Part shown: in pieces, positions 46,146-56,887 of the stretch | Numbering within the stretch: the stretch's first letter is position 1 | How the letters are laid out: the number at the start of each line of letters is the position of its first letter | Source: Ambrosia x helenae | Lineage: Eukaryota; Streptophyta; Magnoliopsida; Asterales; Asteraceae | Assembly: GCA_030844895.1 (NCBI GenBank) | Contig: JAUTDX010000422.1 | Coordinates: 62,001-126,000, forward strand | DNA length: 64,000 nt | Direction: 5' to 3' | Notes under the pieces: generated by a model | The model's input: the letters and a program-made list of their open reading frames with translations, nothing else | What the model was told of the DNA's origin: nothing | Databases searched by the model: none | Made by a program: the position numbers and the translations under genes

Positions 46146-46913
46146 AACATTAAAACCTACACGGGTTGTATAGAGCTCCACAACCCGTATTTAAGTACAA
46201 GGTACGAGGAATCAACGAAAAGAAAGAACTTGCAGTGTGTCAGAGTGTAAAAGCAACCCTCCATGGGTAGATTGCTCTACGGGTCATGGAGAGTCTGGTT
46301 GTTGGGTGCATTTAAACCTATGCCAAGCAACACTTTCAGACGACGACAAAAACAAAAACTTAAAAACTCTCACCGGAAAGCGATTTTGGACCTGTGGTTG
46401 AATGTGGTGAAGAGGACGTTAGATCCGTTATTCAGTGTAGTGACGGGAAGGCGTGCCCGATTTAAACCAGGAGTATGTAGAAGAACCGAAGTCATTTGAC
46501 GTGCCACCAAGCCATCGATAGTATGCATACGAGACTTACCATGCCGGGGGGGGGGGGGACACATTGCGTTATGATCCACACTAGTATTTTCATCATATTG
46601 AGGGTGTGCTGCCACAGCCGATTGCGCCCAAGTGTTATTATTAGGTTTGCAGACGATGTTACAAATGAAAGCAGCAGCGAAGACTGACGCTAGACTGCTC
46701 ATTTATTATTTGATTGGTCAAGACGGTCAACCGTTTGTACCCAAGTCGCTGATACATCAGGGCATTATGGGTGGGGCAGTTGAGGTTGTGATGCCTTACG
46801 TTGCCGAGGCAGAGGGCGAGCCTGAGCGGGTCATCGAGATGGAGGAGGCGGATCCTAATGCCGCACAGTATCCGTGGCACGTGTTTCATGCGGTCAGGTT
46901 GCCTACTGATGTA
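46134..46913 (+). repeat. Unidentified dispersed repeat, copy 2
   Basis: Collinear with 3207-4031, including YVEEPKSFDVPPSHR-like sequence, a 13-G run at 46546-46558, and the frame DGQPFVPKSLIHQGIMGG to VIEMEEADPNAAQYP (46632-46937). It stops at about 46913, where RLP-flank DNA begins. Confidence 0.6.
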
Positions 46914-47220
46914 TTCTATAATTCGTTACGTATGTAATAGTTCACAAAATTTAGAAGATACAAAAGCTAGAAGTGTCATAATAGGTGGTAAGAGTCATGA
47001 ATATGTCATAAGGGTCATGTTTGTTTATGAATCACTGTGTGCAAACTACATACTCTGCTACATAAATTTTGCAATCGTTTGGTGTTCTAATTTAAATTTT
47101 GAAGACCAAACTCACATTCCCTCTTAACAATACTCCTAACTCTACACCTTTTACCTATCATGTGATTAGTACCCTCAACCTGATGGACGGTACAAGCCCT
47201 TTGATAATAATTTATAGCTA
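46914..47220. repeat. Relic of RLP 5'-flank block (left half)
   Basis: Matches copy A at about 15328-15670 with a 50-bp deletion. It continues at 49550-49840 after a 2.3-kb insertion, and copy A and copy C are the empty site (TTTATAGCTA then TCGTTAATTACATACC). The associated RLP body has been lost. Confidence 0.75.
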
Positions 47221-47420
47221 CTAGTGGGTGTGCCCGCGCGTTGCGGCGGGTGAATCTGTTTTTTCAGTTCATCGTTGTTGGGGAACCAAATTGAGACGAA
47301 GATTATTTTAATTTTGGAGTTACACAAATCCCAAATTTTCTGAAACAAATAGGTGAAATAGATTAGAAATGGGGAATAATGGTACAATTATAAGTTTACA
47401 ATATTTTTTTTGTACAGCAT

Positions 47421-48210
47421 TCAATTTATTACTAAAAATAAAGAAACAACCTGAAGCTGTGAAGAACAATCACCAAGAACACCATTACAACATACTACTA
47501 ATCTCAAAGTTGGGCCAGGATTCCAAGAGAGACCCTGGAATTTGGACCTGTGGAAAATCCACAAAAACGCGATTTCTTTTATATGATCAACCGTATATTT
47601 GACTGGAAGGAACTTCTCCTCAAACACCTTTGCGTTTCTAGCAGCCCAAATACCCCAAAATGTCGCCAACATCACCGTGTGAACAATTTTCCTCCATCTT
47701 TTAGACCCTGGACTCTTGAGCAGCGTATTAACCCAATCTGAGAGCGAGGGTATGTGTCTAGGCCATGAAATCTTCATCCACCCCAGCACGTTCCAACATA
47801 TCGCAGTCAATCTGCAATTGAGGAAAGTATGGTCAGCGTCTTCGTCTCTATATCCGCCTTTAGTGCACAACTTATCTTGTAAAAGCACTCCTCTCTTCAA
47901 AAGTTCAATTTTAGTCGCAACACTCCCCTAAACGGCCCTCCAACAGAGAAGGTTGCTTTTGAGAGGCGCCCATCCATTCCACAAAAAATTCTGCTCCTCA
48001 ACCTCGGTGCTGACCGAAGAGACAATATCCAACCAAACCCCTTTAGTCGATAAGTTGCCTCCATCTTTGTAATCCCAGATCCAATTATCAGCCCCATCTT
48101 TGAAAGAGAATCCCTGCAGCAGACCCAGAAGCTCTTGAAGCCGCGAGTTTTTGACTGCAGTGTTAGGGCGTTTCGACCAATCCCATTTCCACTCAACAAC
48201 CGTCCCACAT
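47421..48210 (-). pseudogene. LINE C-terminal fragment (zinc-binding RT-associated domain)
   Basis: Two minus-strand frames give RDSLSKMGLIIGSGI...WRTLFWNGR-like sequence (48208-47897) and then the zf-RVT pattern DEDADHTFLNCRLTAICWNV with WGIWAARNAKVF (47900-47421), typical of L1-type LINE 3' coding ends. One frameshift separates them. RT and endonuclease are missing. Confidence 0.75.
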
Positions 48211-48596
48211 AATGGTGGTGCTAAAGTACTAAAGTGAAAATTACTTTAGCTTTTTGTAAATCAACTTGAACTATATTTTGTGGTTTAAAAAAATGAGAAT
48301 ACAGTGTGCATTTAACCTTAAAAGTCGAACCGCATAAGTAAACTAAGTCAAGTAAAAAGACAAAAATGTAATTCAAACTTACAAGACAAGAGTATTCATC
48401 ACTATATGGTTTAAGAGAACTAATGTTTGGGAAAGAAATATTACCAAGAATGAACGGATCTAAATATTACATATCAGCAATGCCCGAAAGTATTTCCATT
48501 TTCTCCGGATGCCCATGATTGCTCAGAAAATCCAATCCCGCCCCTTCCTGCTGCTGCATTTTTTCATCCTTTTTTTGCTTCCCTGCACAAAAAATA

Positions 48597-48709
48597 CTAA
48601 TTTTTGGCCGTTTGTGAAGATTTAACGTCCACATAAAAAATTCAATGAAACTCCCAACAGCAAACTGTACTGTAGTCACGGTTATTAGATTTGGGAAGAC
48701 TTTCAAAAC
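48597..48709 (-). pseudogene. Captured exon of a plastid phosphoenolpyruvate/phosphate translocator-like gene
   Basis: 37 codons: VLKVFPNLITVTTVQFAVGS then a MWTLNLHKRPKIS ending, strongly resembling one exon of plant PPT/TPT-family translocators (family knowledge). It is preceded by an acceptor-like CTGCAG. A second acceptor-like TTTTTTGTGCAG begins right after it, followed by an unrelated frame (QKKDEKMQQQEGAG). No neighbouring PPT exons were seen. It lies inside the Helitron-like insertion, so it is most simply a captured exon. Confidence 0.7.
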
Positions 48710-49549
48710 CTGCAGCGTTGATCATAAGAATGTTACATATTAACAGACCTTTAAAGTCATAAAGGCTCACATGTACAGCAGTATAGGATCTACATGGTCC
48801 ATTACTACAGCTTTAGCAACATGCTAATCAAAACAAACATAATAAGTGTTGTCATGTTGTGAGCTACTAATGTACACTTTCAAACAATCAATGTTGTCAT
48901 GTATAATCTCCCAAAAATTGGATTTGATAACATAATCTAATGCCAAAAAGAACAAAGTATACATGTAACGGATGAGAAAAACAATAGTGAGAATGGTAGG
49001 GTTTAAGAGCCTGTAACATACTACTGAAAAGAAGATTGAAAACATATTTAACTAAGAAATTGAAAATTTCATACCATGAACACAGCCTTGCGCATTGAAG
49101 ACAATCATAATATTTTAACAAGAATAGTGATAGACTGTCATGAGGACAACAACTTCCAAGTAATCATCACCGCCTTCATATCCGTAATGTAAATCACGAT
49201 ACATAAAAACCACTATTGAATGGAAAATTGATGGGAGATTAAATAGCAAACTTGAGGGTGAATGGTCGATTGATTGGCAAACTGATGGAATTCCTTGAAT
49301 GCCAATGAATTCTGAATTAAATGTGCAGACCTGAGGGATTTGTAACTGAAATTTCACAGGTTGTGGATACCCAGGCATACAAATGCATGATAAGGGTTTA
49401 AGTGATTGCATTGGTAGCTTAATTTTAATGAGGGGTATTTATGGAAGAAAATGGTAAAAATGGTGGGATTTGTGAGGAGCCTTTTGGAATGCCATCTTAA
49501 AAATGAGGTAAAATTACCTTTGAAGCCATCTCTCCTCTTTAATAAGGTA

Positions 49550-50276
49550 ACATTACATACCTAATTCAGTGGCGAGTACAATGCATTAGGTTTGTGAATC
49601 TCTAATATGGCATGAAAACATCTCATGAACCAAGAACAAAAGTCATGATTTTAGGTCTAACATAAACGAAATCATGTCGGTTTCATGTTGAACCCTGAAG
49701 CCTATTTTTCTTAAACGTAATGTAAAATTAAACTTAAACTAGAGGCTACAATTAATAAAATTTTAAAACCCAAATTCACTTGTTTCTAAACAAATCTATA
49801 GCCCAACAGTGAGCAGGCCAACAGTGAACAGCCCAACTATATACTTGATTTCTGTTTGTTTGTCGATTGTTTCGTTTTTTGTTAGTTTCTGAATTACTTA
49901 ATTACTTAATGAGAAATGTTTTTAGTATTGTTTAGCGAACTGATTCTACGAACCTGTAGTTAGCATTAAAATATACAAATGAATAGACAACCATAAAACA
50001 GTTGACTTTTTGGTCAAAGTAAGCCAAATTAGTAGCTAACTTGTGTATTGGTATACAATCCACACTTATGCTGTAACACTTGATAGAAATATATATATCA
50101 TTTTTATTTAAAATTTAGCATTTATTTCTTTTTATATTTTAACTGTTTTATTATTATTCAAACATTTTTTATAACATAAACAAAGCATAGACAAAAAAAA
50201 TTATAGGATGAAGAAGTAAATGTACTGAATGCTTCGTCTTCAATGCACTTACAACATTTCATAGTGGCCACCGTCT
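49550..50276. repeat. RLP-flank relic joined to the RLP-5 3' flank
   Basis: 49550-49840 matches the 5' flank at 15680-15970. From about 49845 the sequence matches the 3' flank of RLP-4 (35280-35838). The join marks a boundary between duplicated blocks. No gene. Confidence 0.7.
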
Positions 50277-52919
50277 TCACTTTCTGAATCTTTGGAAAAA
50301 CCACTTGTAATACCTTGTGGTTAGATGATCCCCACAAACGATTCCAATCACTAGCCCAGTTACAACACCAATAAGTATAACAACCCAATCAATCCCATTT
50401 GGGAAGTCGGACTCGGTATCTTCTTTGAAGGAAACTGTAGGAGGCTTTGATTCTTCTGAATCTCCACATTGCATGGATAAGGGGAATCCACACAATGCCT
50501 GATTTCCAATGTAAGAATCGTTCGAAAAGGTATTGAATTGTTTACCTAGTGGTATGCGTCCTGTGAGGTGGTTGTTGGATACATTTAAGAACCCAAGGAA
50601 ATTCAGTTGTACCAAGTCTTGAGGTATCATCCCATAGAGCTTGTTACCAGAAAGATCTAGTGCTTCAAGATGTGTGAGTTTCCCAATGGATGATGGGATG
50701 ACGCCAGAAAGTTCATTGTTAGAAAGGTTGAGCAATTGAAGACCACTGAGAGTTTCGATAGACTCTGGAATCTTCCCTCTAAACATGTTACTCGAGAGAT
50801 CAACGGCGAAAAAGGTGTTTGGGATCTTCACATAATCCATCTTATGACCTTTGTTTGTTATTTGTAACGAGAACTCATAGCTGTAAAACATGCCACCGTC
50901 CTTATAGTATTCCTTAATAGTTGTTTCCATATATGTTGCATTCGCCGTGGTCTCCTTCATTGCTGCCCATTCTTGGAAATACTGATATGGCAAATCACCC
51001 GAAAACGAATTGTGTGAAAGGTCAATGATGCGCAATTTCAGGAAGTTGACTTTGACTTTACTTGGTAATCTTATAAGACCATGAAATTTGTTGAACCTGA
51101 GAATGAGAACCTGTAGCTCTGAAAGTGCTCCCAACCAGAAGGGAAACGTGTCATATATAAAGTTATATCCAAGATCTAGGATTTGGAGTGATGCACACTT
51201 CTCCAATGATCTAGGTACCTCCCCCTCCAATTTATTTTCACTTAAATCAATCAGCACAAGCTTACTTTTAGTATTGAATATGTTGGGAATTGTTCCTTGC
51301 AAAGTGTTGCTTCTAAGTTTCAACACTTGCAAACTAGAATCGCTTAATTTCTCCATGCATGGAGGAATCAAGCCAGTAATGTTGTTGAATGACAAGTCAA
51401 GCACTTGGAGAGACAACACGTCACATATCGATTGTGGAATTTCTCCGGTAAGATTATTGTTTGAGACAGAATAGAAGACGGTGGTTGGTGGTGGCACCGG
51501 GATCGATCCATGCAGCATGTTGTAACTTAGGTTCAGCTCCCGTAAACTAACCCAAGGAGCAATTGGTGAATGTTGCTCAAAACCCATTAAGAGATTTTGA
51601 CTAAGAGAAAGTATTTCCAGTGTTTCCTTACTAATGTTCCACATCCATCTGGGTATCAGGCCCTCAATTTTATTGTCATCAAGGTACAAAGCCTCGAGTT
51701 GATTTTGAAACTGCAAAAATTCAGGAATGACTTTCAAGTTACAGGAGTCCAAACCTAAAGCTATGAACTTCGGTTGCGTTTCATTTGTGTGGCTATCTAT
51801 GGCCGAAAGTCTGACATTGTTTCCATCTAGAAACAAATATTTAAGTTTCGTAAGAGAAAGAAAGAGATAAAAGTCCACCGTGACATTGTTATGAGACAAC
51901 CAAAATGTTTCAAGATTTTGGAAATTCAGCAATGAGCTTGAAAGTCCTTTCAACTGATTTCTGGAAAGGTATAACTTTTCAATGTGGGTCAGATTGAAAA
52001 ATGATGATGGAAGTTCACCATACAGGTTGACACCACCAAGACCCAAATAAGTGATCTTGTTTAGCTTACCAAACCAATCAGGCAGCTTCCATCTATCAAA
52101 GTTATTTCCGGAGATATCCAAATGTGTGAGGTTTGAAAAGATTTCTAAAGAGGGAAGGCTACCTGTGAACTTATTAAGACTTAGATCCAGATATGTAAGT
52201 TGTGTCAGGTTGCTTACTGATGCAGGTATAGTCCCCGTGAAAGCGCAGTTCTTCAAATCCAAGATGTTCAGGTGTGTGAGATTCCCGATTGAAGCTGGTA
52301 ATTCAAAATCAATGTTGACATCTGAGAGAAAGAGTTCTCTTAGAGTCTCACTTGAATTTTGAACTAGATTTTGGAAGTTAGAACCTTGCAGCTTTAACCC
52401 GTAGTTTCCAGTTAGATCCACCGAAACCAAATGTCTGAGCTGTGAGATTTGTCTTGGGACTTCCCCATTGAAGCCAGACCACGACAGATTCAGATTTGCT
52501 AACTGCGAGAGTCGTCCTATTCCAGATGGAATTTGAGACGAACTGAAATCGTTAAATGCAAGGTTTAGTGTACGGAGGTGAATGAGGTTGAAGAGAGTGT
52601 TGTTGGAAGAGATAGGGCCATAGAGAAAGCTGCTGCTCAAGTCGAGTCCGATCACATGATCGAACCTGCACTCGACCCCATCCCATAAGCAGCAATTTCT
52701 CGTACCGTCTGATATATTGAGGTTCCATGAAGCAACCTTTGGATAAGCACCAGAATCACTCGATGCAAACTTGTAAATAGAGATGCTCTCTTTGAATTGG
52801 AATAGGTGAGAGCACTCATCAGCATGGCTCAATGAAGACAACTTATTGGCCAAGCCATATTCAAGAACAAGTAGTAGTATTAGTATCAACATAATAAGCA
52901 CATGAATAGTATTTGCCAT
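50277..52919 (-). CDS. RLP-5: receptor-like protein with extracellular LRRs (Cf-9/RLP12 type)
   Basis: Intact single-exon frame of 880 codons. Signal peptide about 1-24 (MANTIHVLIMLILILLLVLE), N-cap ADEC near 33-36 and CCLWDGVEC at 76-84. The LRR array with the family's LxxLxLSxNxxxGxIP spacing runs to near 800. An island (YMETTIKEYYKDGGMFY) lies before the last LRRs, then an acidic segment, a TM helix at about 845-863 with GxxxGxxxG spacing and tail TTRYYKWFFQRFRK. It is very close to RLP-4 from the mid-LRRs to the C-terminus but differs more in the N-terminal LRRs. Role by family: surface receptor needing a kinase partner; ligand unknown. Its first residues (MANTIH) resemble RLP-1, not RLP-4 (MKKSIP). 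Confidence 0.95.
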   Translation of the reverse strand: MANTIHVLIMLILILLLVLEYGLANKLSSLSHADECSHLFQFKESISIYKFASSDSGAYPKVASWNLNISDGTRNCCLWDGVECRFDHVIGLDLSSSFLYGPISSNNTLFNLIHLRTLNLAFNDFSSSQIPSGIGRLSQLANLNLSWSGFNGEVPRQISQLRHLVSVDLTGNYGLKLQGSNFQNLVQNSSETLRELFLSDVNIDFELPASIGNLTHLNILDLKNCAFTGTIPASVSNLTQLTYLDLSLNKFTGSLPSLEIFSNLTHLDISGNNFDRWKLPDWFGKLNKITYLGLGGVNLYGELPSSFFNLTHIEKLYLSRNQLKGLSSSLLNFQNLETFWLSHNNVTVDFYLFLSLTKLKYLFLDGNNVRLSAIDSHTNETQPKFIALGLDSCNLKVIPEFLQFQNQLEALYLDDNKIEGLIPRWMWNISKETLEILSLSQNLLMGFEQHSPIAPWVSLRELNLSYNMLHGSIPVPPPTTVFYSVSNNNLTGEIPQSICDVLSLQVLDLSFNNITGLIPPCMEKLSDSSLQVLKLRSNTLQGTIPNIFNTKSKLVLIDLSENKLEGEVPRSLEKCASLQILDLGYNFIYDTFPFWLGALSELQVLILRFNKFHGLIRLPSKVKVNFLKLRIIDLSHNSFSGDLPYQYFQEWAAMKETTANATYMETTIKEYYKDGGMFYSYEFSLQITNKGHKMDYVKIPNTFFAVDLSSNMFRGKIPESIETLSGLQLLNLSNNELSGVIPSSIGKLTHLEALDLSGNKLYGMIPQDLVQLNFLGFLNVSNNHLTGRIPLGKQFNTFSNDSYIGNQALCGFPLSMQCGDSEESKPPTVSFKEDTESDFPNGIDWVVILIGVVTGLVIGIVCGDHLTTRYYKWFFQRFRK

Positions 52920-52963
52920 GATGTTAATTAAAAATGAAGTTAAGTTTATGTAGACGAAGGTTC

Positions 52964-52973
52964 ATTATATAAT
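52964..52973 (-). promoter_or_regulatory. TATA-like motif upstream of RLP-5
   Basis: ATTATATAAT on the minus strand, about 45 bp before the start codon. DNA from 52974 to 53364 is AT-rich without a gene and unlike the other RLP flanks. Confidence 0.5.
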
Positions 52974-53364
52974 CAACTTCCATGAATAGAAAAAAATAAA
53001 ATAGGCAAAACAATACATAATTTGGTCAAAAAGTAGAATAAATAAAAATAGATTAAAGATATAGACGTTAAACATATGCTTAACAACAGACGTAAAAATT
53101 GAAAATGTAAACAAAACTTTAATGTTGGTGGAAAAATGATGGGATAAAGCTTAAAAAGAAGATTAAAGCTAAAAATTGTATATAAGTTGCATTATTTTAA
53201 GAAGAAATCACTTAAACGTGCTAAAATTGTATATACTTTTTGAGTCATGAAACAAAAAATTCAAGAAATATATACTGTTAATAAACCACGCCAAAGATGT
53301 ACATGTATCTATCCATTCAAAGAAAACAGTGCAATTGTGAAAAGTAACACTAATGTGTTTAATA

Positions 53365-53957
53365 CATAGTCACATAGTTCGCGGTATGATTCGGTACGGA
53401 TCGTGGAACGGGAACGCAATTCGCTAGGTCTCTAAAATTCGGCACGAGCGGGGGTAGGCTTATTTCGGATCGCTTCGGTACGATGTATTGTATAAACTAT
53501 AAATACCCACCTTTTACAACATAAAATATATAAATAAAACACAACTCTTATTGAAATAACTAAAAAAAAACAAGTAGATAAAGTTTTGGGTTATAATTGT
53601 AAAAGCAAAAAACATTAAGGTGTAAGTGTGTAACTTAGTTAAAAGGGGGTATTAGGTTAAAACCAACAATCAGCCGTCATCATCACTTTCATCCTATCCT
53701 CATTTGCAAATTCAAACCTTCATCTTCTTCTTCAAGCTTCAATTTCTTCATATTCATAAACCTTGGATTTCATGTTTTCAACATGAATCAAATGCTTTGT
53801 GTCTTGGGTTTCACCAAATAAGAGTTGCAAACTGGGAACGTCATTTTCATGTACCGAATCACGATCTGGAGCGAACCCGGAACACGTTCGTACCGCATTT
53901 CGGTACGGGCGATTTGGATCGAAGATCATGGCTCCACCAGCGAACTATGTGACTATG
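53365..53957. mobile_element. hAT-type MITE with perfect ends
   Basis: CATAGTCACATAGTTCGC and its exact reverse complement at the right end form an 18-bp perfect inverted repeat. GTTTAATA is duplicated at 53357-53364 and 53958-53965 (8 bp). Subterminal CGGTACG words. The frames inside are not convincing genes. Confidence 0.9.
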
Positions 53958-54564
53958 GTTTAATAACTACATAAATAGGAAATCCAAATCCAAATCAAGG
54001 AAACAGGGGAAGACGATAGAATAACATGAAACAATCCAACCAATAAGCAATCAAAAGAAAAAAAAATTAGAAGTGTACTTGCCAAAAGAAAAAAAAAAGG
54101 TTTAACCGGTTGTTTTATTGCAGCCCATCCAAGGTTGTTTAAGCTCAGATCCAGTTGGTAAAAATAATAATAAAATTTTAGGCTCTAGCGTTAAGCCGGC
54201 ATATATATAAAGATCCGAATTCACTTGTTTCTATACAAATCTATAGCCCAACTATATATCTACAGCCCATTTTGAGTTTCTTGCTTCTATATTGGGCTTT
54301 AACTGAGAACCCTTACAATCTTAACGTATCACAAATCGTAATTTGCTTCAACTGTTCAAACCCAACTTTTGGGTTTCAAAAGTATCATCTGTTCTTTTCA
54401 ATTTTGTACTTATCTCAGTTGAAATTGAAACTAAGTATGCTATTAATATTGAGTGGTTTTATAGATTATAATGGTGCTTTTTCAAGCAGGAAAAAAGAAA
54501 GTATGATGTGTGTGTACCATAAGAAGATAGAATAACTGTTTGTTTGCCGTTAAAGTTTAAATTT

Positions 54565-54965
54565 GATTATTTTTAATGAACGGCAACTTTCATTTAAAAA
54601 AAAAACCGGCACCTAGCAAGACGCTAGGCCCAAAACGACAACAGAGGAAAAGGAAACAAATATTACAAAGAAAAACCACACCAATTGTTCCACGACAAGG
54701 CCTTATACGGGGACCTATTTTTAATCCACAGGTAGCTGAGCGATTTGATATCTTCCATGACTTTTGAAACACATGCCTCCTTATTTGAGAATATGAGCTC
54801 ACTCCTCACTTTACATATGCACCAACGCGCCGTCATAATGATCCTTGAATAAACTTGTTTTTAACCCGATAAGGCAAATACGGGCAGTATACCGCACCAA
54901 CTATACTAATCAACTGCCATATCATCGTAGAGAAGTAGCATGAGGAAAACAAATGATCACTTAAC
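54565..54965 (-). mobile_element. 5'-truncated LINE 3' end
   Basis: Absent from the paralogous sites at about 16270 and 40065. Minus-strand frames give SDHLFSSCYFSTMIWQLI-like, SNKEACVSKVMEDI and YLWIKNRS-like sequence, the C-terminal zinc-binding tail of L1-type LINEs, then a 3' end with A-rich DNA (about 54598-54565). Confidence 0.7.
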
Positions 54966-55420
54966 AATATATTGTTTGGATATTAGTTATCAATTCAATA
55001 GTTCATTAGTTGATATAACTAACTATTTTTTTGTTAATAAGTTTATAATTTACATTTTAGTTATTTAGTTCAGCAGTCTATTAGTTAATTCCGCTACAAG
55101 TTGAAGTCGAAGATACGAATCCGGTAGTTGGATCATGCTATACAAACTTCCCAGAATTAAGCTCTCAAATTTCACCAAATCCTAGAACAACCATGGATTG
55201 TGTCATAATTTTATCTCAACGATTTAGAAGTAAAATATACAAAAAAAAAAATTAATAACAAAAAAAGTTTTACGTATTTATCACATTCATGTATTCTGTG
55301 GAGAAAATACATCATGATCCAAGTATTTGATTTGCATCATGTTGGAATTAAATAAGAAGCATGCTGAGATGAGTAAAACCAAAGTATTAGAATGAACTAT
55401 GCATTTGATTTGGTTGTTTA

Positions 55421-55855
55421 TGTTGGAAGTTATGTCCAAAACCAATATGTTACAAATGATATAATATGATAATATGGCTCAAAGAAAGTAGAGGGGCTGA
55501 TTAGTCATTTCAGCAAGATGTTATGTGAGAAGAAATAAGGTTCAGGCTGTAAGTTCATGACTTGTGAAACTTCAGGGACCAAAGTTATCAAAAAGAATCT
55601 TAGGTCGTTGGCTTCTGATTTCAGGTCGTTATAAGGGTTTGCAATCAGATTTCTAGGGCTAGTTAATTCTGTTTGATTTCTCAATAATTTTCGTTCATTC
55701 TTGTTTCTTTCTTTTCGTTTGGTCTCACTTAATAAAAGCCCTAATCATTTGAGTCAAATTATTATCTTGTTCATGTTGTTTCATTTGATCTGTGATACTC
55801 TGTTTAGTCTTTGTTGTGTTGATTGATTTGTATTATTCCGTGTAATTTCTCAACA
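55421..55855. mobile_element. Solo LTR, copy shared with RLP-4 block
   Basis: TGTTGGAAG...CTCAACA with GTTTA at 55416-55420 and 55856-55860, matching 40521-40956 with one single-base indel that I can see. Confidence 0.9.
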
Positions 55856-55907
55856 GTTTAGATTGCACCTTCGTCTATTCAGTATCATGGATAGTATTGA
55901 ATTATAG

Positions 55908-56297
55908 ATGGAAGTGGAAAGTAATGAATTGTATGAATGTGATATGTACTCATTGACAATATTCAAGAGGATGATTTTGTGTGATGTTGCCATGTTGGTT
56001 GTGCTCTTTAGTAAACTGTCTATAGGTGTTGACCAGAACTGTTCGACCCGAACCGTTACGACCCCTACCATTTCAAGCCGTACCATTTCGAGCCGACCGT
56101 TTCGACCCGAACCGTTTTTTCGACCTGTACCGATTCGATCCGTACCCTTTCGACCCGTATAGTTTCGATCTGAACCGTTTCAAACCGTACCGTTTCGACC
56201 CATACTGTTTCAAACCGTAGCGTTTCGAACGGTACCGTTTCGACCCGTACTGATTCGACCACATCCTTTTCAAACCGTACCGTTTCGACATGTCGAC
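55908..56297. repeat. Short conserved frame plus period-15 minisatellite, copy D
   Basis: Start MEVESNELYECDMYS at 55908; the array from 56032 is the longest of the three (about 17 units of a GTACCGTTTCGACCC-like 15-mer). The frame closes within the array. Probably non-coding. Confidence 0.7.
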
Positions 56298-56632
56298 CCA
56301 TACAGATTTCAACCAAACATGATTACAAATATCATTCTGATTACATCGAAAATGGATCTGATTAGTACCTACTACATATATAGATGAAACAAATTTTATG
56401 TCTTTATTTCTACTAGTACTAAGCAGCAAACTCATAATTTTGTATTGAAAATTTCACCAACAGAGGAATGTAGCTAAAAAACAATTTGGTTACTTTAATT
56501 TAATAGATTAATCAACTATGAGAAGTTATGTATGAAACGCTTTTGACCATCGCTGCTGCTGTTTGGATTAATTCGTTTGACCATTATTATTAATTCCAGT
56601 ATAGCGAAAAACATGTACAGCAAGTATATGTA

Positions 56633-56886
56633 TGTTGATTAGTTTTTGACCTGGAAAATAGGAGTACTAATTCAGAAAATAAACGTTGGCAGACGTGGGT
56701 CCCTGTTTTGGTGGTGAACGTTGAAGACCAAGTATTAAGGAATTTCTGTTTTGTTTCCTTTATTTAAGAAGCATCCGTCTTTGTTTTTATCATTCACTTT
56801 CAATTAGCCGAAAATCATTGTAATCAAATTTGTGATGATTTTAGTCTTTTTCATTCAAATTTGCTAGTTATTACTCTGATCTAACA
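56633..56886 (+). mobile_element. Copia 5' LTR
   Basis: Starts TGTTGATTAG, ends GATCTAACA, and is followed two bases later by the primer-binding site TGGTATCAGAGC at 56889-56900 (exact tRNA-Met type). Copy A at 17330 is the pre-insertion state (AGTATATGTA then GACTTTG). No 3' LTR partner was identified. Confidence 0.8.
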
Positions 56887-56887
56887 T

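Larger units (their letters stand above)
47221..49549 (-). mobile_element. Helitron-like insertion carrying LINE and gene-exon pieces
   Basis: On the minus strand the left boundary reads as a GC hairpin (CCCGCCGCAACGCGCGGG) then CTAG followed by T, the Helitron 3' signature. The right boundary carries TTATTAAAGAGGAGAG, similar to the putative 5' end of the 23-kb element. Empty paralogous sites at about 15670 and 39485 confirm an insertion of about 2.3 kb. No RepHel protein, so non-autonomous. Cargo: LINE 3' domain (47421-48210) and a phosphate-translocator exon (48597-48709). Confidence 0.65.
53966..56632. repeat. 5'-flanking block of RLP-5 (copy D)
   Basis: From about 54160 collinear with copies A and C, but keeping about 55 bp near 54316-54370 that A and C both lack. 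It is interrupted by a LINE tail (54565-54965) and a solo LTR (55421-55855). It contains the short frame at 55908 and the period-15 array at 56032-56297. No other gene. Confidence 0.8.

Noticed and set aside
49115..49411. 98-codon minus-strand frame in the Helitron-like insertion as a gene
   Set aside because: No recognisable motif or splice context; it may be captured DNA, but nothing supports coding.
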